Below are positions 33,481 through 33,804 of a DNA stretch of 33,804 nt, piece by piece. The stretch spans positions 1 to 33,804 of the forward strand of contig NZ_CALLVP010000143.1 in the NCBI RefSeq assembly GCF_938010505.1. Direction: 5' to 3'. The notes under the pieces were generated by a model. The model made no database searches and was not told where the DNA came from. It was given only the letters and a program-made list of their open reading frames with translations. The position numbers and the translations under genes are program-made. Numbering within the stretch: position 1 is the first letter of the stretch; each line of letters starts with the position of its first letter. The DNA comes from an uncultured Veillonella sp. (GTDB lineage: Bacteria > Bacillota > Negativicutes > Veillonellales > Veillonellaceae).

Positions 33481-33780
33481 TTATTTTTGGCGGTCCTTTT
33501 CAAGTTCCGCCTTGCGATATTCTAAATATTTTCGCTCTTTTTCGCGATTGATTTCAGACTTTTGAGTATATAGCGAACGAATTTCATCCGTACAATGGGT
33601 CAATACCTTTGTAACGTAGAATTTACAACTACCGGACTTAATCGTATATTTTCCAACTTTAAGTTGCACCGCAAAATCGCCATGTTTAGAACACGCTCCG
33701 ATGGCTAAGTGCTTATCCCCTTGTAATCGTTCAGGTCTTGTCATTTCTAAACGGGTTTGACAGTATGGACAGAAGGACAT
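33481..33780 (-). CDS. Unrecognised small protein with a possible zinc ribbon
   Basis: A 99-residue protein that I do not recognise. The N-terminus has CPYC (4-7), then a Cys at about residue 30 and a His, so a zinc-binding knuckle is possible, although only one clear CxxC is seen. The C-terminal third is strongly charged (INREKERKYLEYRKAELEKDRQ), probably a long helix. AGAAGAG lies upstream of the ATG at 33780. No function is assigned; it ends at a hairpin before the aminopeptidase gene. Confidence 0.65.
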   Translation of the reverse strand: MSFCPYCQTRLEMTRPERLQGDKHLAIGACSKHGDFAVQLKVGKYTIKSGSCKFYVTKVLTHCTDEIRSLYTQKSEINREKERKYLEYRKAELEKDRQK

Positions 33781-33804
33781 ACGTACTCTTCTATCATGAA
33801 CAAT

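Noticed and set aside
1..33804. CRISPR arrays, insertion sequences, tRNA and rRNA genes
   Set aside because: No regular direct repeats, transposase frames, cloverleaf patterns or rRNA sequence were found.

Overview
The window looks like chromosomal DNA of a low-GC Gram-negative Firmicute of the Negativicutes, most likely Veillonella or a close relative. This is an inference from the AT-rich sequence, the nusA-infB gene order and the protein sequences; no rRNA or tRNA gene is present to confirm it. Most genes lie on the minus strand, so the biological reading order runs from high to low coordinates.

Region 1 (1-9650) is one long minus-strand translation operon: rimP, nusA, ylxR, ylxQ, infB, rbfA, nrnA, truB, ribF, a chorismate mutase-shikimate kinase fusion, and the N-terminal part of recD2, which runs off the left edge. 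Gaps are tiny and two junctions overlap as TAATG. Region 2 (9653-14558) carries polA and coaE, followed by a lytic transglycosylase gene overlapping an unrecognised gene. Region 3 (14680-17720) is the only plus-strand block: rpsT, with a clear promoter, UUG start and terminator, and then a 734-residue protein that joins a polynucleotide kinase, a calcineurin-type phosphatase and a T4 Rnl1-like RNA ligase. That block ends at a perfect 48-base palindrome, convergent with deoB.

Region 4 (17733-21203, minus) holds a large methyltransferase with a regulatory domain, a NUDIX ADP-ribose pyrophosphatase and deoB. Region 5 (21204-24640) is a very AT-rich accessory island with long non-coding flanks and a two-gene ATPase plus HNH nuclease module resembling the Septu (PtuA-PtuB) anti-phage system. 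Region 6 (24646-27760) holds rpsO with promoter, leader and terminator, then pnp-dut. Region 7 (27783-31534) is a four-gene ABC importer operon with two tandem substrate-binding lipoproteins and a palindromic operator over its -35 box. Region 8 (31589-33780) holds an M18 aminopeptidase and two unrecognised small genes.

The two most interesting systems are the one-polypeptide RNA end-healing and sealing enzyme (15233-17437) and the Septu-like island (22211-24167).
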